From positions 7,514,501 to 7,578,500 of the forward strand of contig AP031351.1 of the NCBI GenBank assembly GCA_037833965.1: a DNA stretch of 64,000 nucleotides, in the 5' to 3' direction. Below, in pieces: positions 44,831 through 56,950 of the stretch. The DNA comes from Marchantia polymorpha subsp. ruderalis. Taxonomy: Eukaryota > Streptophyta > Marchantiopsida > Marchantiales > Marchantiaceae. Both the position numbers and the translations under genes were made by a program. Every line of letters starts with the position of its first letter. Position 1 is the first letter of the stretch. Under the pieces are notes generated by a model, which was given only the letters and a program-made list of their open reading frames with translations, had not been told where the DNA came from and did not search any database.

Positions 44831-47800
44831 GTTGACTGATTAGGATTTGGTGGTCGGCTATAAATACTATAGGAACAAGAACTTGCTTGTCCCCCTTGAA
44901 CATTATCAAAAGAAGTATCTTTTATTGTGGACGTTACCGAGTGATGAACTACGCCAGATTTCTATTTTGGTATTCTCTTCGTCGCTGTTTGTGGTTTCCT
45001 TGTGTGTACCAATGACACTTGGTTTTAGAGCAACGAAGTCCTCTGGCTGAATACTGGTGTCATGAAAATCTGTCGTCAGTGAAGAGTTTCCTCCGAGCGC
45101 GAGAAAGCGAGTGAGGTCAAATTCGGATGCCTGTGGCGACTAGAGTTTTAGAGCATGATTTGAAGGCTTGTATGCTTGATCATCCTCGTCTGACATTGAT
45201 CTTTACAAATGAAGCCGAAGGAGGAAAATTATGGCTGACAAGCGTTCCGCCAATTAGCAACTGAGATATATGTGGCGTACTAAAATTTTGTGCTAAATCT
45301 TAGGAAGGTTTTTGATTACTATCAGCAGAGGACTAGGGATTGTGGAATTTGGTTAAAATTCTGATGATTTAGGTTTGAATCTAGCAAGTACTTCATAAAT
45401 CTATTTGAATGATTACAAAAGTCGCAGAAATGATTTCAAACGAGAAGCTTGAGTTAGAGGTAGGAAGGGGAGAAGACATGGAAATTTCATGAATGTGAAA
45501 TGTTTGTGTTATGTTTGATATCCAAATTGTATCTAATACGATAGTACATAAATTAAGAGCCAAATGTCATAGGTTTCTTTTGGAAATGAAGGATTAGTTC
45601 ATATAAAGATCCAGGATTGCACAAATTCTCTGCGTAATGATGAGGAGAGAATGATATAATGTTCTCTGAAACTATCGGAAGTTCTTTCGGATATCTTTTT
45701 AGATCAAATGCCCAATTCTATTCAGCAATTTTCACCATAACACACAAATATAGATCACACTTTAGATGATCATATCAGGAAAAATGTTCCACAATATAAT
45801 AAATTTTATTCAAAAACTTTATAAATATACTAATCATATCTTGTTTTATATTTTTCATGATTTAAGATCTGTGAGAAGACAATCCAAATGACTAACTCTG
45901 CTGTGGAATCGCTTGGGCAACACCTTATTTTCTTCTTTCAAGTGACGTTTGTACCTTGAATTTTAGTTAAGAGTCGGCTCATTTGATGATACGCTATACG
46001 TCAGTGCGTGGTCAGATTGCATGAGAAGTTGCTCTTCAGCCTTGCCTTATTTGAATGCTGCTGGTTTTGCTCCTTCTCTCGCTGCATACCTTGATGCTGC
46101 CATGAAGCTTAATTTTTATAGGATACTCCATGTGGGCGAGACTTGAAATGCCCGCTTTGTAGACCTTGCTTCACGAGAAAATCGTTTATCGCACTCACGG
46201 AATGAGAATCAAATGATTCCATGCCTCGAAATTCCAGAAACCTGGAAGTAATGTACGCACAATGTAGATTTAGACACGATCCATACACTTTGCTATTGAC
46301 ATTATGCAGTGCCCAAATCCTGGCCTCGCGTAATTTCTATTGAAATGAGTTGCTGCATACTAGGATGGAAATTGAACCTCGACTGTACTCCAGTAGAACT
46401 GGTTTTCTTCTCTTCGCGTATCGATGTACCCCACTACTGTAGTACAAAAGTCCAATTTTAGACTCTGAGCGATGATATTAAAAGCTACACTCCACGGCGA
46501 TGGGACGTAATAAACACAATCACAAGTACCAAGGGCCAATCACTCGAAGTGACCGAGTTTCTCGTAATTCCCGTCCCGTTGATATATCGATAATCTCTTC
46601 TTATGGCTTTTATGCTCTCAGCCAATCTCCGTCTGCACTGGTGTTGAAATTGATGCTCACACCAGCTACAAACTTCCAACCAAATCATGTCTACGAACTT
46701 CCGGAGAGGCACTTGCTGACACTCTTTTCATTACACATAAACGTAATTGCATGATGAATATCTTCAGAAATGTTAAACATAGAAATTTGTCTAGATGCAT
46801 AAAAGAAATTATAGCAATCAGATTTTTAATGCTTCATACCCATAGATTTGAGCATAGAAAGATTGAATTAAATATCATATTAGATTGTAGTAATTCCTTC
46901 TAGTTCAATCCTACACGGACAGAAATTGGGCATATTCCGTTCAAATTATACCGACGGAACATGAAAAGCGTGAAACTCTGACCCTAATCCTATTTAGAAA
47001 GTGAGGGATCCAATGACAAATATGTTGCAAAGAAAGAAGAGGGATTAGATGTGTTTGTGCCAACATATCGTCTGCACAAAGTCAGACACCGTTACCGCAT
47101 GTCTACACTGTATCTCTTTTCTCCCAATTCAATTTCAATCCAATCAGAAATTTTTTTGGAAAATGGTATACTGTTCTGGTTTGTACCTATTCCAATTTGA
47201 GTTCCTTACGGACATGTTTTGCCTGACATTCCGCAACATTTTCTGTAAAAATATTTAACTATAATAATATATGTAACTGGATAACTGGATCTCCCTTGGA
47301 ACTAAGACACCATTACTTTCATCCTTCACAAGATTTACTCCAAAAGAGATTGTGGAGTCTTTGTTCACTCATTCATAACAGAGATAAACATTGCAATTGT
47401 CCATGGCCTATCTTCTACCATAGTTTTCATAGCAGCTCTTTGCTCAAACAGCAGATACACTGATCTTCAGAGAACAGATTTACAGTCACTGGTTGGATAC
47501 ATGAAGCACAATTTCACCACCGGATACACCGATCTTCATTGCCTGCCTCTTGAGTCTGAGGATCATGGACTTGTCGCCTGTACGCCTTACTTCTTGAGTT
47601 TTTCGTAGAATATTCTCTTCTTGGATCTTTTAAGAGAGATCGGTTTGTCACCTCTGTCCTTCACAATGGTTGGCTACATTTTCCTGATTTCAAGCTTCTC
47701 TGGAATTCACTCCATCGTACTCACAATCCCTTTGAAGGTGACGAGAAAAGGATGTATGATTGTAAGTTGGGAAAGGCGGGTAGCTTGCTACATATGTTTA

Positions 47801-49560
47801 TTATTTTTATTCAAGAATGAATGACTTGGACTAGAATTGTTACTCGACGTGACATAAAACTTGTCGAGCTGTTTACTGTAATCCCTACGCTGCTATGGTG
47901 ACAAACAAGAAATTCTGAGACTCCGTACCAGCTGCGCAAAATGCAAAACCAGATGAGGGAAATATCTGCGCGAAATGTCTGGCTAGCAACTAATTTCTCA
48001 TTCTCAGATGTTCATATGTACATCTCCTATCTATTCTTGGATGGATGAAATTAGCCACATATAATCTAATCTGATATTTTTGCTGATATGGAGAAAACCA
48101 TCGAATGTTAAACAGCTTATAAGAAAGTGGAGTGTCCGGTTTGTAGACAGTTTGCTGTCAGTTTGCAACTTCCAGTCTGGATTAACAAACTTTGTCCTGC
48201 TGCTTTGGGAAAGGTAAAGGTAATCTGATAAGCTGAAATTCCGTACAGAACTGCACGCCTCTGGAATTGCATTTTGCAATAGTATTCTCAGATGACTTAT
48301 GAGCAAGAATTTCGTCATCATTCCATGTCCGCTTCTTATTTGGACTTGAACGAATGACTTGTCTCAAGACGTGAGCAGCAAGGTGATATGTGATTATAAA
48401 AAATCCTAAAAAAAAAATTGATCTTGGTGTTCAAGTCATGTACTCTCTTTGCTTTCCTTCAATCTGTTTATATGAAATTCTGACATTTTCAATACTCTGA
48501 CATTCATTTCCACTTTCATAACGTGAATCTTCAGGTTGTTGAACAAGGTTACAAAAGTGTAGGGCACTATCTAAAAAAAAAGAAAACAAAGGTGACGAAC
48601 TCGTCTCTGTCAAAATTTCCTTGAGGAGAATAGTGGATGGAATATCAAGAAAGAGACGGAACAACGATGCTGATAGCCATTTCGGATCCAGTGGTGAAGG
48701 AAGATATTGCTCTATTCCTAAGCCTAGTGACATGATGCAATGCAATTCACCTCACAGTCAAAATCGCAATTGGACGATATGAGAAAATGCTTGTCTGTAT
48801 AGAATGATGCAATAAGAACTAACACAGGAGATAGCAATCGGAGAATTGCAGTTGCTTTTACTCTTTTGAAGGAGGAAACACAAAGACCGTTGTCTCACTT
48901 ATCAAAGAATTTGTGACGGAAGAAATCACTGATGATCCAGTGGCTTTGGGTATTGAATTGTGCAGGTAATCTTGCGATCTGCAAACAAAAGGCTCTGTTT
49001 TTAGAAAGCTACATATCATAATGTACACACACGCATAAAGTGTATGAATTACAAGATTTCTTGGGATCCGAGTGAATTGGAACACAAAGTACACACAGGA
49101 CAGACATGGGGAGAGGGCATCTGTCTTCTTCTTTGTTTGCAATGTATGCTCTATAAAAAAACATAGCTTCAAATTTAAGCTAGGTCGTTATAATAGGAAT
49201 CTGGTCGGCACAGCTTGTTCGGTGAGAACTCATCCCATGGTCCGACTTTCAATCTTTTAAAAGACGAGATTCAACTATAATTGTTCTATTTACTTGATAA
49301 CTTTTTCCCTCCACCGATCGGAGGAAAGATAGGAGTTAGAAATTCTAAGAGCTTTTCAGTTACTACATGCAATTCACGTACGTTAAGATAGAAATTTACA
49401 TGAGTTGCTTAAAAAGTAGGTGTCAAATCAAGTGGCTCTAGAGAAGAAAACTGGTCTCGACTCTCCCGACGGATATTCCAGATATGGCTTTGTGGGAAGT
49501 TGGAATCTAACAGTGATACAAATCAAGCTTGACACGAATGGATAGAAAGAACTGATGAGA
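44831..49560. other. Intermediate-composition region, no gene recognised
   Basis: G+C is higher than in the flanking AT-rich DNA, as in the introns of the first 25 kb. Short frames exist (for example minus 46,485-46,712, with CSWCEHQFQHQCRRRLAES, and minus 48,431-48,745). None shows a known domain or a consistent splice chain. It may be introns or decayed genes. Confidence 0.35.
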
Positions 49561-49562
49561 GC

Positions 49563-49899
49563 TAAAAACTGTATACACAATTGATGCAAGAATGAATTCA
49601 TCAAGGAACCCCACCTGAGGCTGCTAATGCAGAAACTGAAAGGAATCGAGTGGAATTTGTTAAACTCCTGCAAATGCAACAAATTTCCTGGAATTTGTTC
49701 ACGAAATTTGTGAAATTGTGAAATATGAGAGCATAAAAACTGTACACACAACTGATGCAAGTATGAATTCATCAAGGAACCCCACCTGAGGCTGCTAATG
49801 CAGAAACTGAAAGGAATCGAGTGGAATTTGTTGAACTCCTGGAAATTCAACAAATTTCCTGGAATTTGTTCACGAAATTTGAAATTTGTGAAATTTGTT
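49563..49899. repeat. Tandem duplication, two copies of about 171 bp
   Basis: Copy 1 starts at 49,563 and copy 2 at 49,734. They share long identical runs (for example GAATTCATCAAGGAACCCCA and GAAAGGAATCGAGTGGAATT) with few differences, so the duplication is fairly recent. A minus-strand open frame across it merely reflects the duplication. Confidence 0.9.
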
Positions 49900-50161
49900 C
49901 TTTAGTATGTTGAAACAGCATACTGAACACATTTGCTTTTCCGCAATATCTACACTGAACGCAATGAAAAGTATGTGAAAGCCAAAGAAACCAGTGAGGC
50001 GGCAGAGGATGAGGCCGAACATGTGAAATTTGCCTAAAATGCAAGAATTGTTATCCTCGTGGACATCGGGCTCAGCGATCTAAGCTCGAGAGCACTTTCT
50101 GAAAGTGGGCGTGCAGGTGGGGCCATATCTGTCAGCAGTTCCTTAAAGTTAGAACCTGCGA

Positions 50162-50608
50162 GTGTAAATTTGGAAAGTAGAAGCGTAGAGGAAACTTCTT
50201 CTCCCACGATCGGGAACTGAGCTCAGAAATTACTTCTCTAGGTTATGGTCGTTGTAAATTATTCATCTTTTTAGTTGACTCCGATTTTGATTCAAGGTGA
50301 CCGGATTTGAACCTGTAATTTTCTGCGCCGAAGGCAGACGAGCTACCAGATTGCGCTACACGTTGGCTCCCCAAAATAATATTATATCAATGGTTAGGAT
50401 TCGATTAATGAACCATCAGTCTGCTTTAATTTTGGCTCGGTCTATGGTATTTTAGGTTAGTAGGTGTAAATTTGGAAAGTAGAAGCGTAGAGAAAATTTC
50501 TTATCCCAGGATCGGAATTGAGCTCAGAAATTGCTTCTTTAGGTTATGGTCCTTGAAAATTATTTTTCTATTTTTTGCTCGGTCTATGCTACTCTAGGTT
50601 AGTCGGTG
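50162..50608. repeat. Direct duplication, one copy carrying a tRNA-like insert
   Basis: The sequence from GTGTAAATTTGGAAAGTAG to GGTTAGT(A/C)GGTG occurs at 50,162-50,463 and again at 50,464-50,608. The left copy is about 155 bp longer because of extra DNA at about 50,275-50,432, which includes the tRNA-like segment. Confidence 0.8.
50293..50365 (-). tRNA. tRNA-Arg(TCG)-like sequence, probably pseudogene or SINE-type
   Basis: The 73-nt minus-strand sequence folds as a tRNA. The acceptor has 6 of 7 pairs (CAACGTG/CACCTTG). The D-stem GCGC/GCTC has one mismatch. The anticodon stem TCTGC/GCAGA is perfect around loop CTTCGGC, giving anticodon TCG. The T-stem has 4 of 5 pairs around TTCAAAT. Pol III B box GGTTCAAATCC is present and the A box is recognisable. 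No T-run terminator follows, and three stems carry one mismatch each, so decay or a tRNA-derived element is more likely than a working gene. Confidence 0.5.
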
Positions 50609-52082
50609 GGGAAGGTCAAGATGCAAGTTGGCCTGCAGAGAACAATCCAAAAAGGATTGGTCGGGGGAGAGTGGTTGAATGGAAATTTCAAGAAGCGTGT
50701 TCTTGAAGCTTCCATTAGGTTGACGTGTATTATTCGTTTTACTTTCATGAGACGGCAACCGCCTCCCGTGTGATGTCCAGGTCATCCTTCGCGACGCTCG
50801 GGAGTTAACTGAACTAGGGAATGCGACAGCTGGTGCGGTGTCTTGTGCAGTAATTTTCTATTCTACGATATGATTCCTGAAGAGTGTAAATAATATTCAC
50901 TGGTCCGGCAGACCATTCGCAGTACAGTACTGTACGAACAAACATGATGGATTATACGAAGATCATAATGTGTCCTTTTAAAAATATTTTCAGCGGGTAG
51001 ATCGGCAAGCAGACGAAAGATCCACAATTCCAGTTTGTACAGGACAGCAAGAAAGAACGTGTTGAGTGTGATCTTTGATTACAAAAATATGAATATCAAA
51101 ATCGTACATATGTGAGTAGTTTTTGTACGAAATCGTTATCAAGCGTACTGAAATAATTTTCTAACTGGAGATGGCATATATTGAACCAGAAGTTCTACAT
51201 TCTAGGTATTTCAAAATAGTTACTCTGAAAAAATATTCTGGTCAAACAAAGCATTTCTTTTATATTAAGTGATAGTTTTATGTAAATTATATTTATAAAC
51301 TTTACGATTCACTTACATAATTAAGTTCTTACAAAATTGTCTCAAAATGATCACTTACTAATTTCTTCTGCTGTTTAAGAATAATTTGTCTATTTACTTT
51401 GACAAGTCGGAGTCATAAGTGTCTGAGAAGATTAGAAATGAGAAATAAACCCTGATAGTTTGTTTAATAATAAATTTTGAAAATATGTGAAATTATATAC
51501 ATCTCTGGATAGTACAACCCAATTATGATTCTAGGGTAGAGAACTGTGAGTATTTTGATAGAAGCGGATCAAAACCAACATTTTTTCTTGCTACATTCTT
51601 GACTATATTTCTGCCTTGCCAACTTGATCTAAAAAACACTCGTATAGAAATAGTTGCTCAGTTACAATTGATATCCGATCAAGTATCGTCAAATTCAATC
51701 TTACTGTGTGCACAATTCTTTTGAAGGCTGTTCACAAACTTGCATTTTTCTTACAATGTGTAGTTGTTGTTCAAGACATTCCCATCGATTACACAACAAA
51801 AAAATCTTCTAAATAAATACTTCAAGATTTATTCAGTGCATGGTTGTGATGATTGAATCATAGAGCAACAATTTTGGTTGCCCTTTTTATTCAAAGCTCT
51901 TCAAACGTTTTAGTGATATTTTAGAAATTACAACATGTTAGAAGTATCCGTTGACCTCCTGAACTATTTAGGACTTGCGTTGGCTTTCCTGACACTACGG
52001 TGATCCTGCGAATTGCGAATCTGCTGCGTGGAGATCTCTTCCCGAAGCTGATACCTGGCCTTGCGAAATTCTTGACCCAACG

Positions 52083-52310
52083 TTAACGATTTGTAATTCT
52101 CTTGTCGCTTGTCAATCGTTCTCTCTGGTGGAGACTGGTCCGGTGGTGGGTTGGAACTGGAAGTCCGGGACTCTCAGACTCTGTCGGAGAAATCTTTACA
52201 CACCAGTCACAACGAATTTTGTCTGGTGCTCGAAGCCACGACTGCAGCAGAGTGATCGCAAATCCCTTGATCCCCATGTATGCACCAAAATTGCACGTCG
52301 TGTTGCTGAT
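52083..52310 (-). other. Possible exon of unknown gene
   Basis: The minus-strand open segment reads YIISNTTCNFGAYMGIKG, then SWLRAPDKIRCDWCVKI. It has protein-like composition with a C-x2-C pair. A possible donor or acceptor cannot be settled, and both the overlapping + frames are also open. I do not recognise a family. Confidence 0.2.
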
Positions 52311-54785
52311 TATATATTCGGGAGACACTGCATAGCAGCGAGAAAATGGAATGAGTTTTTATCAGCTTTACATACTCTACAATGCATTAATTAACAGGGA
52401 AATTCTCCTTTTTGGTCTTATTCTCTCGTTGTGATGTTTACGACATTCAATTTAGAACCTAGCCGCACCTCCTTATAAAAATTTAATTTCAGTGATAGAA
52501 ACAACATACCGATCAGAACATAATTTGTCCTCTTCTTACACCGGTAGTTACTTTGATGCAACTTTTTCACAGAGAATTTTGTTGGAAACAGTAGTTCATG
52601 TCTATCTCAGCTAATGTGGACCAAATATCTTTTGTAAATTTTGAAGATCAAGTGCGTGTACAATTCACTCACATGCTAAATGAATTATTTCGGTTAAAGA
52701 CATCTACCCCAGCCACATGCAATACTCTTCTAGATGAAATTTGCTTCTATTCTATTGTGATGTGTAGAATCATACATCAGCTTAACGGTTGTTCGTCTGT
52801 TTCAGCATGTATTTTTTGAACGTGTCAGCCTTTTGACGCGTTCAAAGGGTACATATAAACGGCTATGATATATGGACTGTAATTTACTCTTCCAATCTAA
52901 CCATGTTAAGGCTAATACGTAATAACCACTTTCCATGTAGATTTTTTAAGGTCGATGTACATAATGTAAGATAACAGAAGATAATCTCGAACGTCATGTA
53001 GAAAATTGAAAAATCTATCATGGATATGCTATTTGATTTCGTTGCGGTAAAATCTGTAATACAATTTCTATTTTCTTTACAAAAATTATTAGACTTTCAT
53101 GTATCAAATCGCAATAAAAGAAGGTAACAAGAGTTCTTTGTACATCACCATTTTATGATTTATCATTGTGATGACACTGAACACGGTTTCATCATCTCTG
53201 TAAAAATTTGGACTCAACGACACTAGAGCTTAGATCCTTGCCGTTCTTCCGTCTGGAAACAACAAAAAAACATGGGTAGCGTGTGGTGAGCTCTAGAATT
53301 CTGTTTCTTCAGGCTACGAATAGTTTCGACTGGTCGGTACCTTGGCAAGAACAAATCAATTAGAGAGAAAAAAATCTTCCTTCAGGTCGGAGGGACGAGT
53401 GTTTTTTTCTACAGTCTCTACTTACTTTGTGCACCTTTGCACCACCTTGTATTCTCTTACGATCTTTTGCTCTACACAGTCTGCCCCTTTTTCTTTGTTA
53501 GCGTCTCATACACCATCGAAAGAAAACAATGAAGTTTTATTTTCTTACGACGAATGAGCCCTTGAGCCTTCTGCTATGATTTTGCAGGTGCATAGCAACA
53601 ACTATGAACTTACTGATTTTCACTGACGTTCAAAACTTCACCTCACAATCTCCCGCTGAGTACTACTCATCTCTTACTGGGCATCCCAAAGGTTGCTTCA
53701 CACTCTTGCTTCAAGTCTTAACGCAGGACAAGCCCAAATCTCGGGGGCTGAGAAAGAATTGTACATATAGCTGAATGGAAACTTGGAGAAACTAATATTG
53801 CTCGAAGGTAAAATCTCCCACGAAAATCATTTTCGATTTATGTTCCTGACGTAAAACTCGATGTTGGTTTTCCACGCCGATCACCCAACATAACCTATTG
53901 GTCCGAGCCACATGCTGCAGGAAAACTCTGAACAAGAAGATTTCTTCAAGAAAATAACTCCAGCTCAGTTCCAAGTTTTTGCCTCGTTGCTTTGAAACCT
54001 CTGCACTTTAACTACTTTCCAAATTTACTCTCGGAAACTGCTGAGAAATTTGCCCACATCTCTTCAACAAGTAGTCTCAAGCTTAGATTGCTGTACCATA
54101 TTCTCATGTTATCAAGAAACATGAGACTCTCCATCAACCAAAGTAAGTACATACTTCTCCTCAAAGATATGAGTTGGAAGTCCAAATGCATAATTGCTTT
54201 GACTTCAAAACTTACGATATTCTGAGTTATAATTATGTGTTTTCTCTTTCAAAATCACAGTTACAAACACATGATAATCTTATTGGTGTCCATTGTGAAA
54301 CTCTGAGTAAATTTGATTGGTACATTTTCACCCCTTTTCCCCTTAACTCTGAAGTTCTACTCTTCTAATTGGTAGACAATTACAAAATATCCACGCGTTC
54401 ACTCTCTAACATTCACTCGAAGCTCTCTACTCTTCTAGAAATTCTTCTACAGAAGCCAAGCCCACACATGTTGAAATTGAAGAATAATCCATCTTTTCCA
54501 TCCTCCTTGGTTGGACACAAGGGTACATCCACTAATCACAAAACTTAACCAGCATTGATTTCCATTCTAGCGTATTAAGATGTACAAAGCGAACTCACCT
54601 TTTCAGGCTCGTTCTCTGCTGCCTCACTGGCTTCTTTAGGTTAGATTGCCTCTTCAATACGCTAAGAAATTGACGAAAACAAACTCACTCATTGCTTTCA
54701 GTTACATGCCTTCCAGCCTTACATTCAAGGGAGACAGAAAATGCGGTAGGGGCTTATTGAATACAGAGATTACACATCTAAGTCT

Positions 54786-54814
54786 ACCTCCCCGTCCATT
54801 TCTGACGGGGAGGT
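54786..54814. repeat. Perfect 11-bp hairpin
   Basis: ACCTCCCCGTC and GACGGGGAGGT flank a 7-base loop (CATTTCT). No T-run follows on either strand, so it is not a simple terminator. Possible foldback remnant or RNA stem. Confidence 0.65.
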
Positions 54815-55609
54815 AACCGCGTCTGAAACTTCGCAGTCTGCTCGAGATTTTGATAAGGCTTCGAGATGTGAACATTCAATAAATATAGGATCTCTGTAGG
54901 ACAACAGAACAGATTCAGGCGAATCAACTTGAAGATTCCGTAACATTAAGATTCTTGATATTGGCTAGATTGGAATAGAAAGTGACAACACTTGCAAAAG
55001 AAAGATGTGTAATTTGATAAAAAGTTTCTGTGTGTGCACTAAGAGGTTCCAAGCCTCCCACCACTCGCCCAGAACATAGACAGTGTTTGCAGTTGAGACG
55101 AGCAGATTTTGCACTTGATTTGAAACTGGTAGTCATTGACGTGAGGACCGGTTTTGGCCATACTCAATATACTTCTCTCTGAATGGTGTAGCTAGGAGCT
55201 TACGTCATCCTTTGACAGGTTTCCCCTATATCGACTCGCCACCACGACGAGTGCCAGTTGTGTCACTTCCTTGAATCATACATCACAAGGACAAGACTCG
55301 ACTAGATGAGTTCCTTCCAATCGAGTGCCCTCGAACTTGGTCTGATATCATTGTCACAGTGGACATTTGGCACTTGAGGCTCTTGTTTATAACTGTAGAG
55401 CTATGTCCCAGATGGTGATTGGCGAGATGGTTGAGAGCAAGAAGATGTGCATTTTCTGCACGAATCTCATCAGACTTTCTCCAGTGAGGCCGGTGTTATT
55501 GTATCTAGTGTTTTACATCCTTTAACAGTACTCAAAGACTTACTACATGTCCTGCCACTTCTGCAGGAGAGTCTGCGCATATGCACAAGGGAGGCAACAA
55601 GCCGGAACA

Positions 55610-55783
55610 GTTCCGTTTTTTTTCTCCATTACCTACATAAATCCATTCTGGACTGACAGGTACCAATCTGTTTCCTAACATGTCAACTTTTACGTGCACT
55701 TGTGGATTCTCTTCAATCCTCCATTCCATTCTTAAGCAACTCGCCTCAGTGTCTGTCTTGTTGGACCATGTTTCACCAAACAT
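55610..55783 (-). other. Possible exon of unknown gene
   Basis: The minus-strand segment reads RMEWRIEENPQVHVKVDMLG and ends VSPEWIYVGNGEKKRN. GT-containing donor-like sequences are nearby. Composition looks like a real protein, but no family is recognised and no neighbouring exon fits. Confidence 0.2.
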
Positions 55784-55849
55784 ATGAACCCCTCCCCATT
55801 TTCACATCACATATTGTTGAGAGATGTGCAAACTCTTCCAACTAGTCTT

Positions 55850-55867
55850 CCTGGCTACGTAGCCAGG
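55850..55867. repeat. Perfect 18-bp palindrome
   Basis: CCTGGCTACGTAGCCAGG equals its own reverse complement. Isolated; role unknown. Confidence 0.65.
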
Positions 55868-56950
55868 TAAATACAGTTTGACTTGCTTTTGTGGGTTCTT
55901 AATTACCTCCAAAATGTGGAGTTTTTTTTCCCATGAATAAATGAGTGTTTCAATACTAGTAGCACTTATGTTGCTGAATGTTAACCTAAATAAGAATTTC
56001 TTCCAGGGCTTAAAACCTGGCGTTGAACATTCAAATTGATTGCTTCTGTGGAGAGGTTCGAGTTAACACAAAAATTCGCTCGACAATCGATATTGCATCT
56101 ACTCTCAAATTCTGTTACTGACGTCTAAACATCCATAAACATAACCACTATTATATTGTATTTTTTCGCAAATATGTTTGTCTGAAGTATTCTTCTCTGT
56201 CCCTTGCTTTTTCATAGATAGCGCAAAACCATAATGTGATGTTCAGAATCTGTTTGCAGTAACTATCTGATAAGTGTGGAGTCAAGAGCTGGCATGTGGA
56301 GGAACGTCTTCAAAAGCTAGACAAGCAGACCACGATAAATGAAATTTAATGCACCTGAGCTAACATCGGACATGTTTTACACCGATTACATCCGCCACTT
56401 GTAATATACCTTTTACGGACTTCAAAAATACCTCATTACGATATTTCTGAGCTATTAAGTGAGAAAAATTTACCTCAATTTTTTCCACAGTTTTGCATTC
56501 GAGCAGAGGATCAGACCAGATGGTACCTCAGCCGTCAAGAGCATCAAGAGGTTCTAGATTTTAAAGACTGCGTTGGTGATGTTCATAATCCTTCGAGGAT
56601 ACTCCATGCCTTCAGATAATCAAGATGGCAGGGTGATGGATGTTCGAGTTTTGAAGCATGAGATCGCATTTTATTATTCGGTAGGTCTGCTCACCGCTTT
56701 GTTTCTCGATGATTTCTGGATTACAATTTTCTCGATTTTCTAGATCTTTACAGAGGTAAAATTATTTTATATTCTCAGTGGCACCAGACCGCTAGATCTC
56801 GCCGCTCACGCTAAGCACTTCCCGCACAGAACACACCGTCTCTTGACCTACGTCACGCACGGTTAGCCGCTCTTGTAGGTCCCCGTATGAGCCACCCTCG
56901 TATTTTTGGCAGCTCTCACCAGTATACTTCTTAAATCAATTGTTATCCGG

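Larger units (their letters stand above)
50609..56950. other. Region with hairpins and possible decayed exons, no gene recognised
   Basis: Intermediate base composition. Contains two strong palindromic structures (54,786 and 55,850) and a few short frames that read like protein but have no identified family. No consistent splice chain could be built. Confidence 0.35.

Noticed and set aside
49428-49853. 141-codon minus-strand frame with an internal protein repeat
   Set aside because: The repeat is explained by the 171-bp DNA duplication; no splice signals, domain or homologue recognised.
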